Positions 36,381 to 36,916 of a stretch of 36,916 bases of DNA are shown here, in pieces. The position numbers and the translations under genes were made by a program. Numbering within the stretch: position 1 is the first letter of the stretch; each line of letters opens with the position of its first letter. The notes under the pieces were generated by a model that saw nothing but the letters and a program-made list of their open reading frames with translations, was not told the DNA's origin and did not search any database. This DNA comes from Rubrivivax sp. (GTDB taxonomy: Bacteria > Pseudomonadota > Gammaproteobacteria > Burkholderiales > Burkholderiaceae_C), in NCBI GenBank assembly GCA_016790435.1, contig JAEUPE010000047.1, positions 1 through 36,916 of the forward strand, given 5' to 3'.

Positions 36381-36916
36381 ATGAAGCGGGCCTTTGCGTT
36401 GGGCCTGGTGCTGGCTTCGGCGGTGCCCGCGGCCAGCGCACAGATGTTCCACCTCTACCTCGACTGCAAGGGCACGGTTTCGGCCGGCGGCGAGCCCATC
36501 AAGCGCTCGATCGAGCGGGGTCTCCTCGAAAAGCCCGAGGAGATCTCCGGCGAGAGCAAGGGCGACGACCGCACGGACGCCAACTCACGCGCGCGCGTCA
36601 TCCTGCGTGCCACGCCGGTGGTGAAGAGCGACGGCGCCTACCTCTACCTGGCGCTGCGCGACAACAACATGACCGCCTTCGTGCAGCGCTCGAACGTCCT
36701 TCCGGTGGGCGAGCGCATGAAGTACACCGCGACCAACGAGTACTACGCCGCCACCTACCAGCCGCAGCGCGGCGGCAAGGTATTCCTCGATTTCAAGGGC
36801 ACGCCCCTGTTCAAGTGGTATCCGCCCTTCGAGAAGCTGGCCGCCACGCGCGTCTCGATCGACCGCCAGACCGGTGAGCTCGAAGGCGAGATGGTCGGGC
36901 CCGAGGGCGAGGTCCT
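36381..36916 (+). CDS. Secreted protein of unknown function, cut by window end
   Basis: The frame is open to the last base, giving 178 residues with no stop. The first 20 residues (MKRAFALGLVLASAVPAASA) form a signal peptide, so the mature protein starting near QMFHLYLDCKG is periplasmic or secreted. The rest has alternating strands with several aromatic residues (YLYLALRDNNMTAFVQRSN, KYTATNEYYAATYQPQ) and looks like a small beta-rich domain. I do not recognise the family. It begins two bases after the CsgG-like gene, so the two products probably act together at the cell envelope. Confidence 0.75.
   Translation, partial: MKRAFALGLVLASAVPAASAQMFHLYLDCKGTVSAGGEPIKRSIERGLLEKPEEISGESKGDDRTDANSRARVILRATPVVKSDGAYLYLALRDNNMTAFVQRSNVLPVGERMKYTATNEYYAATYQPQRGGKVFLDFKGTPLFKWYPPFEKLAATRVSIDRQTGELEGEMVGPEGEV

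Overview
The window is a gene-dense, uniformly GC-rich (roughly two-thirds G+C by eye) stretch of bacterial chromosome. Its gene content and order point to a betaproteobacterium of the order Burkholderiales, plausibly near the Rubrivivax/Leptothrix/Piscinibacter group. The evidence is the lptFG/pepA/holC block, the rpmBG, trxB, ftsK, lolA, rarA block, a CysB-type regulator, and a complete livHMGF transporter. The family placement is inference from protein flavour and synteny, not a computed result. No insertion sequence, prophage, integrase, CRISPR array or plasmid function is visible, and no gap between genes exceeds 300 bases. The first 108 bases hold nothing I can support.

Layout, left to right. 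109-2352: a pobR-type AraC regulator diverges from pobA (4-hydroxybenzoate hydroxylase). 2331-5571: a UvrD-type helicase, a TerB-like protein and a small DUF2934 protein, all on the minus strand. 5800-8730: a NhaD/ArsB-type antiporter, a tRNA-Arg(TCT), and a nu-class-like glutathione transferase divergent from an unknown protein. 8797-12022: an ACAD11-type acyl-CoA dehydrogenase, an APH-fold kinase and a Crp/Fnr regulator on the minus strand, resembling the LvaA/LvaC chemistry for 4-hydroxyacyl-CoAs. 12301-14331: a large FimV-like membrane protein. 14403-19238: a tight minus-strand run lptF, lptG, cbiX, cysB, aminotransferase. 19268-21253: pepA and holC. 21500-22642: a branched-chain amino-acid-type binding protein ending at a strong hairpin. 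22754-24266: rpmB, rpmG and trxB on the minus strand. 24466-28236: a CRP-like regulator, ftsK and lolA. 28267-28962: a barrel-like outer-membrane candidate. 29007-35329: rarA, alanine dehydrogenase and livHMGF. 35497-36916: a CsgG-like lipoprotein followed by a secreted protein cut by the window end.

Functionally the window mixes housekeeping (LPS export, translation, replication and chromosome segregation, lipoprotein sorting, thiol redox) with aromatic, fatty-acid and amino-acid catabolism. The binding-protein gene lies about 9 kb from the liv permease/ATPase genes it probably serves, and alanine dehydrogenase sits directly upstream of livHMGF. I did not find a clearly undescribed system. 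The best leads are the LvaA/LvaC-like kinase-dehydrogenase pair with its own Crp-type regulator, an FNR-like box beside the DUF2934/TerB-like genes, ftsK and rarA starts that look leaderless, and the CsgG-like two-gene unit at the right edge.
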